Positions 28,509-37,968 of a DNA stretch of 59,666 bases are shown here, piece after piece (positions within the stretch are counted from its first letter, which is position 1; the number at the start of each line of letters is the position of its first letter). The notes under the pieces are model-generated. The model made no database searches. It had not been told where the DNA came from and was given only the letters and a program-made list of their open reading frames with translations. The position numbers were made by a program, and so were the translations under genes. Source of the DNA: an uncultured Clostridium sp. (GTDB lineage Bacteria; Bacillota; Clostridia; TANB77; CAG-508); NCBI GenBank assembly GCA_947571115.1, contig CANOWW010000004.1, forward strand, positions 86,509 to 146,174. The letters run 5' to 3'.

Positions 28509-29447
28509 TTAAATTACGATTTTGTCAAGTGTTTTTGGCAAATTTGCCTCTAGGTTTTTCATTTTTTCTCCATTCACATCCAACAAACACAATATTTTTG
28601 CGTCATCCTCCGCCAATTCTTTTTTGATATTGCGATAATTCGTATTTTTATAAATCAAACTTTCATACAAAATACTAGAATCAAAGCCCTCTAATTGCTC
28701 CTTATATGTCTCATATTTTTCTGGCAAATCCATTTCAAAAAACGTGATATTTTTTCCTTCCCAATACTTTTTAGAAATCGTCACATTTTCTTTTGCATTA
28801 ATCAAAATACTGTCTTTGGCAAACATGCATTTTTTCTCCAAATCCTTTTTAGAAAAATCAAAATTAATAATCATACTTGACTTCAAAAGTGCTTTTTTGT
28901 AATTGCTAGAAACATTTAAAATCACCCCATGATTACGATAAATTTCTTGTTCCATTTTCTGAAATTGTTTCATCTGACTTGTCAGAATATTGCAAACTTT
29001 TACTTTCACACAAAGTTCCTTAATTTTTTCCATCATCGTATCATCCAATTTATTACACAAAATGGAAATTTCCTTATTTTCTAATTTTTCGCGTTTGGCT
29101 TCTGCCGCAAATTCGACCACTTGGTCAATGATATTTTTAAAAAGCCATCTTCCATCCATCACTTTTAATGAACTTTGGCTTGCAAATGTCAAAAAATCCG
29201 GATTTTCCAGTAAACGGTTAGAAACACAAATATTTTTCCAACAACGAATATCCGCTAAAATTTTTAGCTTTTTTAGCATTCGTTCATTGATTTCTGGCAC
29301 AACCAAACATTCCATATCGTCTATTTTTTCTAGCGCAAATTTTCCATTTCTGCATTTGGCTTTAAACATCAATTTCTTCAAACTTCTTGGCACATTAAAA
29401 TGGCTCATAAACTTGTCCATATCCTCTTCTAGTTTTATATAAATCAC
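28509..29447 (-). CDS. Hypothetical protein of unknown family
   Basis: 312 residues if it starts at the GTG at 29447, which is 6 bases after AGAGGTG; the earlier GTG at 29456 overlaps that binding site. The protein is Lys-rich with alternating strands and helices (RNGKFALEKIDDMECLVVPE, MDGRWLFKNIIDQVVEF) and no membrane segment. It is situated between greA and aspS. I do not recognise a domain. Confidence 0.6.
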   Translation of the reverse strand: MIYIKLEEDMDKFMSHFNVPRSLKKLMFKAKCRNGKFALEKIDDMECLVVPEINERMLKKLKILADIRCWKNICVSNRLLENPDFLTFASQSSLKVMDGRWLFKNIIDQVVEFAAEAKREKLENKEISILCNKLDDTMMEKIKELCVKVKVCNILTSQMKQFQKMEQEIYRNHGVILNVSSNYKKALLKSSMIINFDFSKKDLEKKCMFAKDSILINAKENVTISKKYWEGKNITFFEMDLPEKYETYKEQLEGFDSSILYESLIYKNTNYRNIKKELAEDDAKILCLLDVNGEKMKNLEANLPKTLDKIVI

Positions 29448-29470
29448 AAAAATCACCTCTATTATATATA

Positions 29471-29612
29471 TGAGGCGATTTTTAAAATATGCTACTTTTT
29501 ATAATTTTTTTAATCATGACTGGTTCATATTTTTTTCAAAATATGAACTAAGTTATCTGTAATTCGCTTCGCTCAAACACCTAACTTAATATGAGATGAT
29601 TTTTAAAATATG
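29471..29612. repeat. Intergenic hairpin flanked by a 21-bp direct repeat
   Basis: The direct repeat TGAGGCGATTTTTAAAATATG (29471-29491) recurs with two changes at 29592-29612. Between the copies is a hairpin with 11-bp arms GTTCATATTTT and its complement (29523-29548). The hairpin may terminate aspS transcripts. No gene is present. Confidence 0.5.
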
Positions 29613-29613
29613 A

Positions 29614-31369
29614 CTATTTCTTAAAAAAACAATGAATTTCTTCTAATTGTTTTGGTGTGACTTCTGCAGGTGCCTTCATAAGCAAATCTTGTGCCTTGCT
29701 ATTCATCGGAAACGCAATCACTTCACGAATAGATTCCGCCCCTGTCAGTAACATCAGCATTCTGTCAATTCCGGGCGCAATTCCCGCATGTGGTGGTGCA
29801 CCAAACGCAAACGCATGATACAATGCCGCAAACTTACTTTCAATTTCACTTTCCTCATAACCTGCCAACGCAAAAGCCTTTTTCATAATTTCTGGATTAT
29901 GATTACGAACCGCTCCAGAAGAAAGCTCGATTCCATTACACACAATATCATATTGATACGCCAAAATGTCAAGCGGCTCCTTTTTCTCCAAATCCTCCAG
30001 CCCACCTTGTGGCATCGAAAATGGATTGTGACAAAAATCAAGCTTGCCATTTTCTTTGATTTCATACATTGGAAAATCCACAATCCAACAAAAAGAAAAC
30101 TCATTTTCATTTGCCAAATGCAAACGATTTCCGATTTCCTTTCGGATTTCGCCAGCCAATTTTTCAACCATTCCGCTATGTTCTGCTATGAAAAAAATAC
30201 TGTCTCTCGGTTTCGTATTAGTTTGTGTAAGCAACTCTTTTTGCACTTCTTCCGGAATTAACTTCGCAATAGGCCCCTGCAAACTTCCGTCTTCCAGCAC
30301 TTTTAGCCAAGCCAACCCCTTAGCTTTACACTCATTTATAGCAAAATCTGTCATACCATCATAAAACGTTCGCGTCTGACTTGCGCCATTTGGAAGCGTA
30401 ATCGTGCGCACAATTTTGCCATTAAAAACTTTAATATCCAATTTCTCAAAAATATTGGTCACATCTTCAATTACCAACGGATTTCTCAAATCAGGCTTGT
30501 CAGTCCCGTATTTTAGCATCGCTTCTTGGTACGGAATTCTTGGAAATGGAGTATTGGTCACTTTTTTCTTTGAAAATTTGGTAAACGTATTGTAAATCAC
30601 TTTTTCCATGACTTCAAAAACATCTTCTTGCGTCGCAAACGCCATTTCCATATCCAATTGATAAAACTCGCCAGGACTTCTATCTGCCCTTGCATCTTCG
30701 TCACGAAAACACGGCGCAATTTGGAAATACTTATCAATTCCGCCCACCATCAACAATTGCTTAAATTGCTGTGGCGCTTGTGGCAATGCATAAAATTTCC
30801 CCGGATACACACGGCTTGGCACCAAATAATCACGTGCCCCTTCTGGCGAAGAACTTGTTAAAATCGGTGTTTGAACCTCTAAAAAACCTTGTTCTATCAT
30901 TTGAAGGCGCAAAAATTGCAACAATTCTGCACGCAGTTTCAAATTCTCTAAAATTTTTTGAGAGCGCATATCCAAAAAGCGATACTCCAAACGCAAATCT
31001 TCTCTTACATTTTGGTTATTAGAAATCTCAAAAGGCAATGGTTTAGTCCTTTTTCCAAGTACTTCAATATTGCTTGCAACCAGTTCCACTTTTCCAGTCT
31101 CAATTTTTTCATTAATCGTGTCACTTGCTCTCAAACGCACTTTTCCGTGATACGCAAACCGTTGACTCTACTGGAATTCTAGCTGCAAAATCAACAGCTG
31201 ACTCGTCGCTTGAAACGACCACTTGCGTCACACCATATTGGTCTCTTAAATCCATAAATAAAACGCCGCCTAAATCTCGCACCGTATCGACCCAGCCTGC
31301 TAATTTTATCTCTTCTCCTACCTGCTTCTCTCTTAATTCTGAACAGTTATATGTTCTATATTGGTTCAT
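29614..31369 (-). CDS. aspS: Aspartyl-tRNA synthetase, read through a +1 shift at CGG
   Basis: The start is the ATG at 31369 (MNQYRTYNCSELREKQVG). The OB-fold domain (AGWVDTVRDLGGVLFMDLRD) runs to a CGG at 31145-31147, after which the original frame stops in 7 codons. Skipping the C restores VSGKVRLRASDTINEKIETG, the normal OB-fold end, then class II motif 1, motif 2 (PCFRDEDARADRSPGEFYQ) and motif 3 (GIAPGIDRMLMLLTG). The total is 584 residues, the usual bacterial length with the GAD insertion. It is an essential gene. A consensus promoter lies at 31402-31431. Confidence 0.95.
31145..31147 (-). other. +1 recoding site at CGG (aspS)
   Basis: The context is GTA TCA CGG AAA AGT. The original frame reaches TGA after 7 more codons. 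Skipping the C gives TCA GGA AAA GTG CGT TTG (S-G-K-V-R-L), as expected for the AspS OB-fold domain. Confidence 0.92.
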
Positions 31370-31401
31370 ACCATCGCCCCTTTGTTAAAATTATACTGTA
31401 T

Positions 31402-31431
31402 ATTGTACTACATTTTGCCACAAGTTGTCAA
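31402..31431 (-). promoter_or_regulatory. aspS: Sigma-A promoter of aspS
   Basis: A -35 box TTGACA (31426-31431), 18-bp spacer and -10 box TACAAT (31402-31407), about 35 bases before the aspS start. No T-box is seen. Confidence 0.8.
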
Positions 31432-31480
31432 TATTTTTATGTTACCTGCAGAAAAATATTGCCTATGATGTTTAAAAAAA

Positions 31481-31509
31481 TTGACAAATTATGTAAATTG
31501 TTATATAAT
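31481..31509 (+). promoter_or_regulatory. Consensus sigma-A promoter for the ORF at 31562
   Basis: TTGACA (31481-31486), 17-bp spacer and TATAAT (31504-31509), a perfect match to consensus, divergent from the aspS promoter. Confidence 0.85.
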
Positions 31510-31561
31510 GTAAAAAAGAAATTTTGCAAAAAGAAACTCTCATAAAGAAAGGAGAAATACG

Positions 31562-32026
31562 ATGGAAGAAATGACAGTTAAAACAATGGCAACTACTCTG
31601 ATCAATGAATTTCGCTCTGCTCATGTTGGACTTCACTATATGTGGCGGCTAAAATTTTGGTTACCGGAGCAATGTGATTCTGAGAAAATTGCAGAATACA
31701 TCAGAAGCAATTTCTCAAATTACGAAGCTCATCAAAAAAGTGATGTAGCCATCCATGGAAGAATTTTTCCATCACTTTCTATGGGAACATCTCATGGGTT
31801 ATTCTTTAAAGGCAACCAAAAAGAACTGCCAAAAATGTTAGGATTCTTATGCTACGAATTGATGACAGAATATGACTTTGCAGTGTCATTGCCTCATTTT
31901 TACAGCATCCAGCTGAGAGTTCCTGAATGGGCTGATGTAAGCGACGTTGCTGATTTTATCACAACTTATTATGATAAAACCGCTTATGTGAAACGGCAAA
32001 ATACAATCGTCATTAGCATTGAATAA
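31562..32026 (+). CDS. Hypothetical protein with two in-frame CGG codons, probably foreign
   Basis: 154 residues, ATG after AAAGGAG. No family recognised; soluble, rich in aromatic residues (VGLHYMWRLKFWLPEQ, FAVSLPHFYSIQLRVPEWAD). CGG codons lie in frame at 31646-31648 and 31994-31996. If the host shifts at CGG, the product would end at once (GGC TAA after the first), giving about 30 residues. The codon choice (CTG, CGG, GCT) looks unlike the neighbours. It has its own consensus promoter and terminator. A recently acquired gene is the simplest explanation. Confidence 0.6.
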   Translation: MEEMTVKTMATTLINEFRSAHVGLHYMWRLKFWLPEQCDSEKIAEYIRSNFSNYEAHQKSDVAIHGRIFPSLSMGTSHGLFFKGNQKELPKMLGFLCYELMTEYDFAVSLPHFYSIQLRVPEWADVSDVADFITTYYDKTAYVKRQNTIVISIE

Positions 32027-32057
32027 TACTATCCGTCTCTTTCTATCAATTCTTTTA

Positions 32058-32092
32058 CGAGTGGGCAATGCAATATCGCCCACTCGTTTCTT
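32058..32092 (+). terminator. Terminator after the ORF at 31562
   Basis: A perfect 9-bp stem CGAGTGGGC/GCCCACTCG with an 11-nt loop, followed by TTTCTT. Confidence 0.85.
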
Positions 32093-32109
32093 ATGTCCCT
32101 CAATTCCAT

Positions 32110-32138
32110 TTGACTTTTTATCCAAAATATGATATACT
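32110..32138 (+). promoter_or_regulatory. Sigma-A promoter for the ORF at 32206
   Basis: TTGACT (32110-32115), 17-bp spacer and TATACT (32133-32138). Confidence 0.78.
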
Positions 32139-32205
32139 TTTTTTATTCAGAAACTGTTGTAGCACTTTAAGTGCATGTCTCTCCATTGCTAAAGGAGGTC
32201 TTTCT

Positions 32206-32505
32206 ATGTATGGAACATATCCTATACCCGAACCTATCATTTTCATTTGGGTAATCATCGGAGCAATCATTTTTTTCGCGGCTATCATTTTTTTAATGAA
32301 TAAGTCTGAGCGGTCTGATAATAAAAAGCAAATTGCTTTTACAGAAACAGCTACAAATTTCCGTCTGTTTCGGACCAAAAACATTGACGAATATCATTCT
32401 TTTCTGAAAAATTTCGATGAAACTCAGCATGAACTCGTGGATGTTATGCTCCCATCTAAAGAGGAGTTCGATAAGGACATCATTATCATTTATCGAACAA
32501 AATAA
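32206..32505 (+). CDS. Small single-span membrane protein with two in-frame CGG codons, probably foreign
   Basis: 99 residues, ATG after AAAGGAGG. One transmembrane helix at residues of about 11-31 (IFIWVIIGAIIFFAAIIFLM), then a cytoplasmic charged domain (NFRLFRTKNIDEYHSFLKNF). CGG codons lie in frame at 32311-32313 and 32371-32373. With a +1 shift at the first, the protein would take a different course and stop about 30 codons later. It forms an island with the ORF at 31562. No family recognised. Confidence 0.6.
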   Translation: MYGTYPIPEPIIFIWVIIGAIIFFAAIIFLMNKSERSDNKKQIAFTETATNFRLFRTKNIDEYHSFLKNFDETQHELVDVMLPSKEEFDKDIIIIYRTK

Positions 32506-32510
32506 TTTTA

Positions 32511-32541
32511 GGCAAGCTCCAGTTTTCACTGGAGTTTTGCC
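32511..32541. terminator. Terminator between convergent genes
   Basis: A long stem GGCAA-CTCCAGT / ACTGGAG-TTGCC with a 4-nt loop, just before the end of the histidine kinase gene. Confidence 0.75.
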
Positions 32542-34035
32542 TTACGCCACTTTCACTTCAAAATAAAATTCCACTCCGTCTTTCTTATTTTCCACGCCAA
32601 AATCAGTTCCATATTGGTTCATAATCGCTTTTACCAGCGCCAGCCCTATTCCAGTTCCGCCACTGTTACGATTACGCGATTTATCCACTTTATAAAACCT
32701 TGTCCAAATACGGCTCAAATTCTCCTCCGCAATACGTTCTCCTGTATTAAAAACCGAAACTTTCACCGTATTTTTTTCTTTCACTTCCTTCAAAGAAATT
32801 TCAATTTTCTTTTTGCCATTCATTTTTTTTATATTTTTAATCGCATTGGTAAAATAATTTCGCACTACTTGTTCTATGTAAAAACTATCCGCAAAAACTA
32901 AAACAGGTCCTTTCGCTTTAAGCTTCACTTGAATATTTTGCTCTTCCAACATAACTTTGGAATTTCGAATAATCTCCTGAATTAGCTCCAACAAATCAAA
33001 TTGGCTATCGTGAAATTCCCTTTCGCCATATTCCAACTTCATTAGCTCCAACAATTTTTTTACCAGTTGGTCCATTTTATTTGCCTCATCTAAAATCACA
33101 TCTGCATAAAATTTTCGACTTTCTTCATCACGGTTTACATTTTCAATCAAACCTTCTGAGTATCCTTGAATTAAGGCAATCGGCGTTTTTAATTCATGTG
33201 ACACATCCGAAATAAATTGTTTCCTCATTTCATCAATTTTGGACTTCTCCTCAATATCACGCTCTAGCTCCATATTATAATTTCTCAGTTGCCTAATCGT
33301 ATCTTCCAGTTTCAAAGACACAATATTAATACTGTTCCCCAGCTCGTCAATTTCGTCATTATTATCTTGAATTTTATATTTTTTAGTAAAATCCAAATTC
33401 GCCATTTTGTTCGCGATATCGTTCAATTCCTCAATCGGTTTCGTAAATCTTTCTGTAATCCATGTAATCGCAATTCCGCCAAGCACAACCGCAATAATCG
33501 CAATCAAGTACAATAACTTATTAGAAATTTCCACACTTTCTTTAATCAAAGTAATCGGCATACGAATGTACAGTGTATTTCCATTATTCAAAGTTCCCAT
33601 CAACAAAATAAAATTCAGCCCATTTTTCTTATCCTGCAATTTGCGAATACTAAGATTTTGATTAGAAAACATAATATCATCTTGCCTGAAAACATTATAA
33701 GTGACATCATATTTGACCTCTGGAATCTCTCCAAAATCCCCCGAAAAGTCCTGATTGGTCGCATATACTTTTTCTTCCCCATTCTTAATGATTATGTCAA
33801 AATTATTGGTCAGAGACAATTTTTCTAGCTCCAATCCAAAATCATGAATTTGAGGATTTTCAATATTTTGATTAATAAAATCAAATGCTTCCAAAGAAGC
33901 ATTTTTTTTAGAATAGTAATAAAAGCTCTCTAGCACCGAATTATTAATAATCACTAGAAACGCAATAATCATAATAATCACAACACATAATGTCAAAAAT
34001 AATTTTCCCCTCACAGATTGAAAAAATTTCTTCAT
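32542..34035 (-). CDS. Sensor histidine kinase
   Basis: 497 residues. A transmembrane helix at 12-30, an extracytoplasmic domain, a second helix around 172-192 and a HAMP linker (ITERFTKPIEELNDIANKM). The HisKA box is FISDVSHELKTPIALIQGY (phospho-His) and the ATPase domain has the N box NYFTNAIKNI and the G box GGTGIGLALVKAIM. It is followed downstream of the response regulator gene by 2 bases, so the two form one pair. The signal is unknown. Confidence 0.95.
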   Translation of the reverse strand: MKKFFQSVRGKLFLTLCVVIIMIIAFLVIINNSVLESFYYYSKKNASLEAFDFINQNIENPQIHDFGLELEKLSLTNNFDIIIKNGEEKVYATNQDFSGDFGEIPEVKYDVTYNVFRQDDIMFSNQNLSIRKLQDKKNGLNFILLMGTLNNGNTLYIRMPITLIKESVEISNKLLYLIAIIAVVLGGIAITWITERFTKPIEELNDIANKMANLDFTKKYKIQDNNDEIDELGNSINIVSLKLEDTIRQLRNYNMELERDIEEKSKIDEMRKQFISDVSHELKTPIALIQGYSEGLIENVNRDEESRKFYADVILDEANKMDQLVKKLLELMKLEYGEREFHDSQFDLLELIQEIIRNSKVMLEEQNIQVKLKAKGPVLVFADSFYIEQVVRNYFTNAIKNIKKMNGKKKIEISLKEVKEKNTVKVSVFNTGERIAEENLSRIWTRFYKVDKSRNRNSGGTGIGLALVKAIMNQYGTDFGVENKKDGVEFYFEVKVA

Positions 34036-34037
34036 AT

Positions 34038-34715
34038 TTATTTTACCTCAAATTTATAACCAATCCCACGAATGGTTTGAATGTATTTTCCTTTTTTCCC
34101 CAATTTATGACGAACTTTTTTAATGTGGCTGTCAATGGTTCTTGAGTCGCCATAATAATCATAATTCCAAACAGTGTTCAAAATTTTATCACGTGATAGA
34201 GCAATATTTTCATTATCCACCAAATATTTCAAAAGCTCATATTCGCGAAAACTTAGCTCAACATTTTTGCCATCCACTGTTACGGTTCTGGCATCATTAT
34301 CAATCACAATGCCTGCATGATTTTTGAGTTCCTTTTTCTCTGGATTTGCTCTTTTCAAAATCGCTTCTACACGAGCCACCAAAATTTTCGGGCTAAATGG
34401 CTTGGCAATATATTCATCCACGCCAAGTTCAAACCCAAACAATTCGTCTTGTTCTTCGGCCCTTGCTGTCAACATAATGACTGGAATATGAGAATCTATT
34501 TGCCTAATTTGCCTTAAAACTGACCAACCATCCAATTTGGGCATCATAACATCTAGCAAAATCAAGTTAACACGATTTCTGTTTTCATCAAACACCTTCA
34601 AAGCTTGTTCTCCATCTTCTGCTTCCATAATATTATAATTTTTTTGCTTTAAAAAATCCTTAATTAATTTTCGCATTCTTTGCTCATCATCTACTACTAA
34701 AATATTTGAATCCAT
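34038..34715 (-). CDS. OmpR-family response regulator
   Basis: 225 residues. A receiver domain with the acidic pair DDE at the start, the phospho-acceptor in LILLDVMMPKLDGW and the Lys in IAKPF; then a winged-helix Trans_reg_C domain (FREYELLKYLVDN, DSRTIDSHIKKVRHKLG). It is the partner of the histidine kinase at 32542. No CGG codon. Confidence 0.96.
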   Translation of the reverse strand: MDSNILVVDDEQRMRKLIKDFLKQKNYNIMEAEDGEQALKVFDENRNRVNLILLDVMMPKLDGWSVLRQIRQIDSHIPVIMLTARAEEQDELFGFELGVDEYIAKPFSPKILVARVEAILKRANPEKKELKNHAGIVIDNDARTVTVDGKNVELSFREYELLKYLVDNENIALSRDKILNTVWNYDYYGDSRTIDSHIKKVRHKLGKKGKYIQTIRGIGYKFEVK

Positions 34716-34726
34716 TTTCTTCTCCT

Positions 34727-35446
34727 TTAAATTTTAATGGCACTCTCCAAAGCTAATTTTATCATCTCATGCAAAGAGTTTTCCCTTTGCTGACTGGTCA
34801 GAACCTGTTTTTTGCAATTGGAATCAACAACCGTCAACAAACACGCCGCCTTTTTGTTTAATATTTGAGCTGTATAAAACAAAGCAAAGGCTTCCATTTC
34901 AGAACATGTAATATGCTTCTCTGGCGGTAAATTTTTCACATAATTTTCCGGATTGACCATATAAGCATCAAAACATTCTGTACAAGCCACATTGGTTTTA
35001 ACACATTCGATTTCTAAGTCCTTTGCAGTTTCCTCAATTACTGCATTGATTTCTTCTGAAGCCTCTACTGTATCACATTTTTGCCCACTCAAATTTTGCG
35101 CAAAATTACCAGTTGTATAACTTTCGTTAACCAACACTAAATCTAACAAGTCCAAATCCTCTACATAAGAACCACAAGAGCCAATACGAATAATGGTATC
35201 CACCTCATAAAATTGATACAACTCATAAGCGTAAATCCCCATGCTTGGCATTCCCATTCCAGAAGCCATTACCGTGATTTCTTTATTTTTATACTTGCCT
35301 GTATAAGCCAAAACATTTCTTGTTTGATTGACAAGTTTGCTTTCTTCCAGAAAATTCTCTGCAATATATTTTGCTCTTAAGGGATCCCCCGGCATTAAAA
35401 CTACTTTTGCAATTTCTTCTTTTTTGGCCTCATTATGAATCGCCAT
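34727..35446 (-). CDS. deoD: Purine-nucleoside phosphorylase, DeoD type
   Basis: 239 residues from the ATG at 35446 (AGAGGA upstream). Motifs VVLMPGDPLRAKYIAENFL, RNVLAYTGKYKNKEITVMAS and GMGMPSMGIYAYEL are typical, with the C-terminal LTVVDSN. It cleaves purine nucleosides to base and ribose-1-phosphate. It lies 11 bases before the response regulator gene on the same strand, after nth. Confidence 0.96.
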   Translation of the reverse strand: MAIHNEAKKEEIAKVVLMPGDPLRAKYIAENFLEESKLVNQTRNVLAYTGKYKNKEITVMASGMGMPSMGIYAYELYQFYEVDTIIRIGSCGSYVEDLDLLDLVLVNESYTTGNFAQNLSGQKCDTVEASEEINAVIEETAKDLEIECVKTNVACTECFDAYMVNPENYVKNLPPEKHITCSEMEAFALFYTAQILNKKAACLLTVVDSNCKKQVLTSQQRENSLHEMIKLALESAIKI

Positions 35447-35486
35447 GCTTTTATCCTCTCTTTTACCAACTAATCTTCTTGCGCGA

Positions 35487-36119
35487 TTAACGCGCAGCAT
35501 AATCGCAATATGTATGGATTGGGCACTCATTACATTTCGGCTTTCTTGCATCACACGTTTTTCTTCCATGCCATACAAATAAATGATTCACATCATAATA
35601 ATGTTTTTTTGAGAACACTTTTAGCAAATCCTGCTCAATCTTAACTGGCTCTGTCTGGCTTGAAAAACCAACCTTGTTGGAAATTCGCTTGGCATGCGTA
35701 TCCACCGCAATCCCAACCGGATTTTGAAAAGCCTCCAGCATAATTACATTCGCACTTTTTCGCCCAACACCCGGAAGAGTTTGCAATAAGTTGATATCAT
35801 TTGGCACAACGCCCCCAAACTCGTCCAACAATTTCTGGCTACAAGCCTTTATGTTTTTTGCTTTATTTTTATAAAATCCACATGGATGAATGATTTGCTC
35901 TAATTCTTCCAAGTCCATACTCGCGATTTTTTCAGGGGTATCGTACTTAGCAAACAAGCTTGGTGTTGTTTTATTCACTCTTTCATCTGTGCATTGCGCA
36001 GACAGCATAACCGCTATCATCATCTCAAAGGGATTTCTGAAATCCAGACTGCACTGACAGTCTGGATAATAACTTTTCAGAATTTCTATAATTTCTTCTG
36101 CTTCTTTTTTAGTTTTCAT
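35487..36119 (-). CDS. nth: Endonuclease III
   Basis: 210 residues from the ATG at 36119 (AAAGGAAATT upstream), overlapping the end of the previous gene by 11 bases. It has the helix-hairpin-helix LPGVGRKSANVIM, the catalytic Lys in the same motif, the Asp in VDTHAKRISNKVG and the 4Fe-4S cluster cysteines (CDARKPKCNECPIHTYC). It removes oxidised pyrimidines. Confidence 0.96.
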   Translation of the reverse strand: MKTKKEAEEIIEILKSYYPDCQCSLDFRNPFEMMIAVMLSAQCTDERVNKTTPSLFAKYDTPEKIASMDLEELEQIIHPCGFYKNKAKNIKACSQKLLDEFGGVVPNDINLLQTLPGVGRKSANVIMLEAFQNPVGIAVDTHAKRISNKVGFSSQTEPVKIEQDLLKVFSKKHYYDVNHLFVWHGRKTCDARKPKCNECPIHTYCDYAAR

Positions 36120-37275
36120 TTTGAATTTCCTTTTTATTTCTTTGTAAGATAAGGCTTGCAAAAACACCAAGACCAATTAGACCAATTATTATTTGTACAA
36201 GACCACCAAATGTTGGAATTAATCCTATGCCCCAAACAACAAGTGAGACTAAAACAGAAACTCCAATTAATTTCGCATTTTCATGATTTTCTGTTTTGGT
36301 TTTACTTAAAATTCGGTTCGCAATTTCAACAGCTGCTAGTGCCTTTGAAACATATAAAATAACCATATATAAGAACAATGTAATAACGCCAAGTCCTGTA
36401 CCAAGAATACTAATCAACAATACCACAATCACAATTGGAAAAACCACAAACGCAGCCAAACCTTTTCCTGCATCTTTTAATAAATCCAATCCAACATTGT
36501 CTGTTCTGTGTAAATTTTTGAATTTTGTAACTACAAATATCAAAACCAAACCAATTATCAAAGTTTTAAAAGCAACAGTAAGTGCATCTAACACATAATT
36601 TTCGTCTTCAAAATCACTTTCTTTTGGTTGTGTTAAATGAAATTTAACTTCGCCAATTTGGGCTCCCTCTGGAAGCGTTTCTTCCTTTTCTGAGCTATAA
36701 TCTAATGTTCCATGAATGATGGCATTTTCTGCAACTGACAACTGATTCACACCAGCATAGACATTTCTAAAAACACTTCCCTTTAAGTTAAGTGTATCTG
36801 CTACTGCTCTGATATCTCGTAACACATAAGATTCTGTATCGAAATCTATTTTGGCACCACAGCTATAAACGTCATAAGCTGACCCTGAAAAATGAATTTC
36901 TTCTCCGATTACGTAAACTGAACCATTAATTTCAGCATTTAAAATATTGATTTTTTCAGCAATAATATACACATTTCCATAAATCATTGCTTGATCAATG
37001 GTTGCATTTTGAGCAATGACATAAACATTCCCATTAATCACTTCCTTAATATTGACGCTATCTTCACATAAATATACATCATTATCTGTAATATTTAAGT
37101 TGGTTTCTTCCCCACCTTCTAACGAAATTGGGTTAATTCCTGCGTCTGTATTTTCTTCAGAAATCGTTTGCAAATCCTCCAATTCTTGGTTTTCTAAATC
37201 CTCTGGGTAAGCTGCAAACACAAACGTTGCCAACATCATCATTAGTAAAAATAAAATTCCTATTCTTTTTTTCAT
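36109..37275 (-). CDS. Exported bactofilin-like beta-helix protein fused to a membrane domain
   Basis: 388 residues. A signal peptide (residues 1-21) precedes about 170 residues of short repeats (NGNVYVIAQNATID, YGNVYIIAEKINI, NGSVYVIGEEIHF), as in bactofilin/polymer-forming domains. The C-terminal 170 residues hold four or five transmembrane helices. The topology puts a normally cytosolic fold outside the cell. It is coupled to nth by overlap and to rpe by a one-base gap. The function is not known. Confidence 0.75.
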   Translation of the reverse strand: MKKRIGILFLLMMMLATFVFAAYPEDLENQELEDLQTISEENTDAGINPISLEGGEETNLNITDNDVYLCEDSVNIKEVINGNVYVIAQNATIDQAMIYGNVYIIAEKINILNAEINGSVYVIGEEIHFSGSAYDVYSCGAKIDFDTESYVLRDIRAVADTLNLKGSVFRNVYAGVNQLSVAENAIIHGTLDYSSEKEETLPEGAQIGEVKFHLTQPKESDFEDENYVLDALTVAFKTLIIGLVLIFVVTKFKNLHRTDNVGLDLLKDAGKGLAAFVVFPIVIVVLLISILGTGLGVITLFLYMVILYVSKALAAVEIANRILSKTKTENHENAKLIGVSVLVSLVVWGIGLIPTFGGLVQIIIGLIGLGVFASLILQRNKKEIQNEN

Positions 37276-37276
37276 T

Positions 37277-37942
37277 TTAATTTTCCCCCTTTAAAATTTT
37301 GACAGCTTCAGCATAATTTTCTGAATCTGTGATATAACTTCCTGAAACCAATCTATCACAGCCAGCATTTCTGACAGCTTCAACTGTCTCTTGATTAATT
37401 CCGCCGTCTGCTTCCAAATCAATTTCTAGGTTATTATCCATGATATATTTTTTTAACTCTTTTATTTTTTGCAATGTTTGTGGTATCAACTTTTGCCCAC
37501 CTTTCCCCGGCACCACAGTCATGACAAGCACCTGATGAATATAGGGCAAAAACTCTTGAATAGCTTCAATTGGAGTTTCTGGATTAATGGCAATTCCTAC
37601 TTGAATATCATTTCTTTTTATTTCGTCAATTATTTCCATCATTCTATTTTTTTCTTTGATGGCTTCATAATGAAAAGTCATAATTTTAGGCTCTAAGTCC
37701 AAATATTCATCAATAAATTCTTCTACCTTTTCCACCATAAAATGCACATCTAAGCCAATGTTGCTAATATGCGAAATTGTTAAAGCATTTTCTTTCATCC
37801 ATTCTAATGTATTTTTCTCAACAAATTTTCCATCCATCACATCAATATGAAAATAATCCACTTTTGCAGTTTCTAGGTTATAAAACATAGAAACTGCATT
37901 CTCCTTTGGAATAGACAAAATAGATACCGATACTTCTGACAT
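37277..37942 (-). CDS. rpe: Ribulose-phosphate 3-epimerase
   Basis: 221 residues. The TIM-barrel signatures are YFHIDVMDGKFVEKNTLEW, VHFMVEKVEEFIDEY and MTVVPGKGGQKLI, and the C-terminal phosphate site is DGGINQETVEAVRNAGCDRLVSG in part. It interconverts ribulose-5-P and xylulose-5-P. The position after prkC and prpC matches the Bacillus order, though rsgA is missing between them. Confidence 0.94.
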   Translation of the reverse strand: MSEVSVSILSIPKENAVSMFYNLETAKVDYFHIDVMDGKFVEKNTLEWMKENALTISHISNIGLDVHFMVEKVEEFIDEYLDLEPKIMTFHYEAIKEKNRMMEIIDEIKRNDIQVGIAINPETPIEAIQEFLPYIHQVLVMTVVPGKGGQKLIPQTLQKIKELKKYIMDNNLEIDLEADGGINQETVEAVRNAGCDRLVSGSYITDSENYAEAVKILKGEN

Positions 37943-37968
37943 ATTTTTCTTCTCCTCTAATTCGTTTT

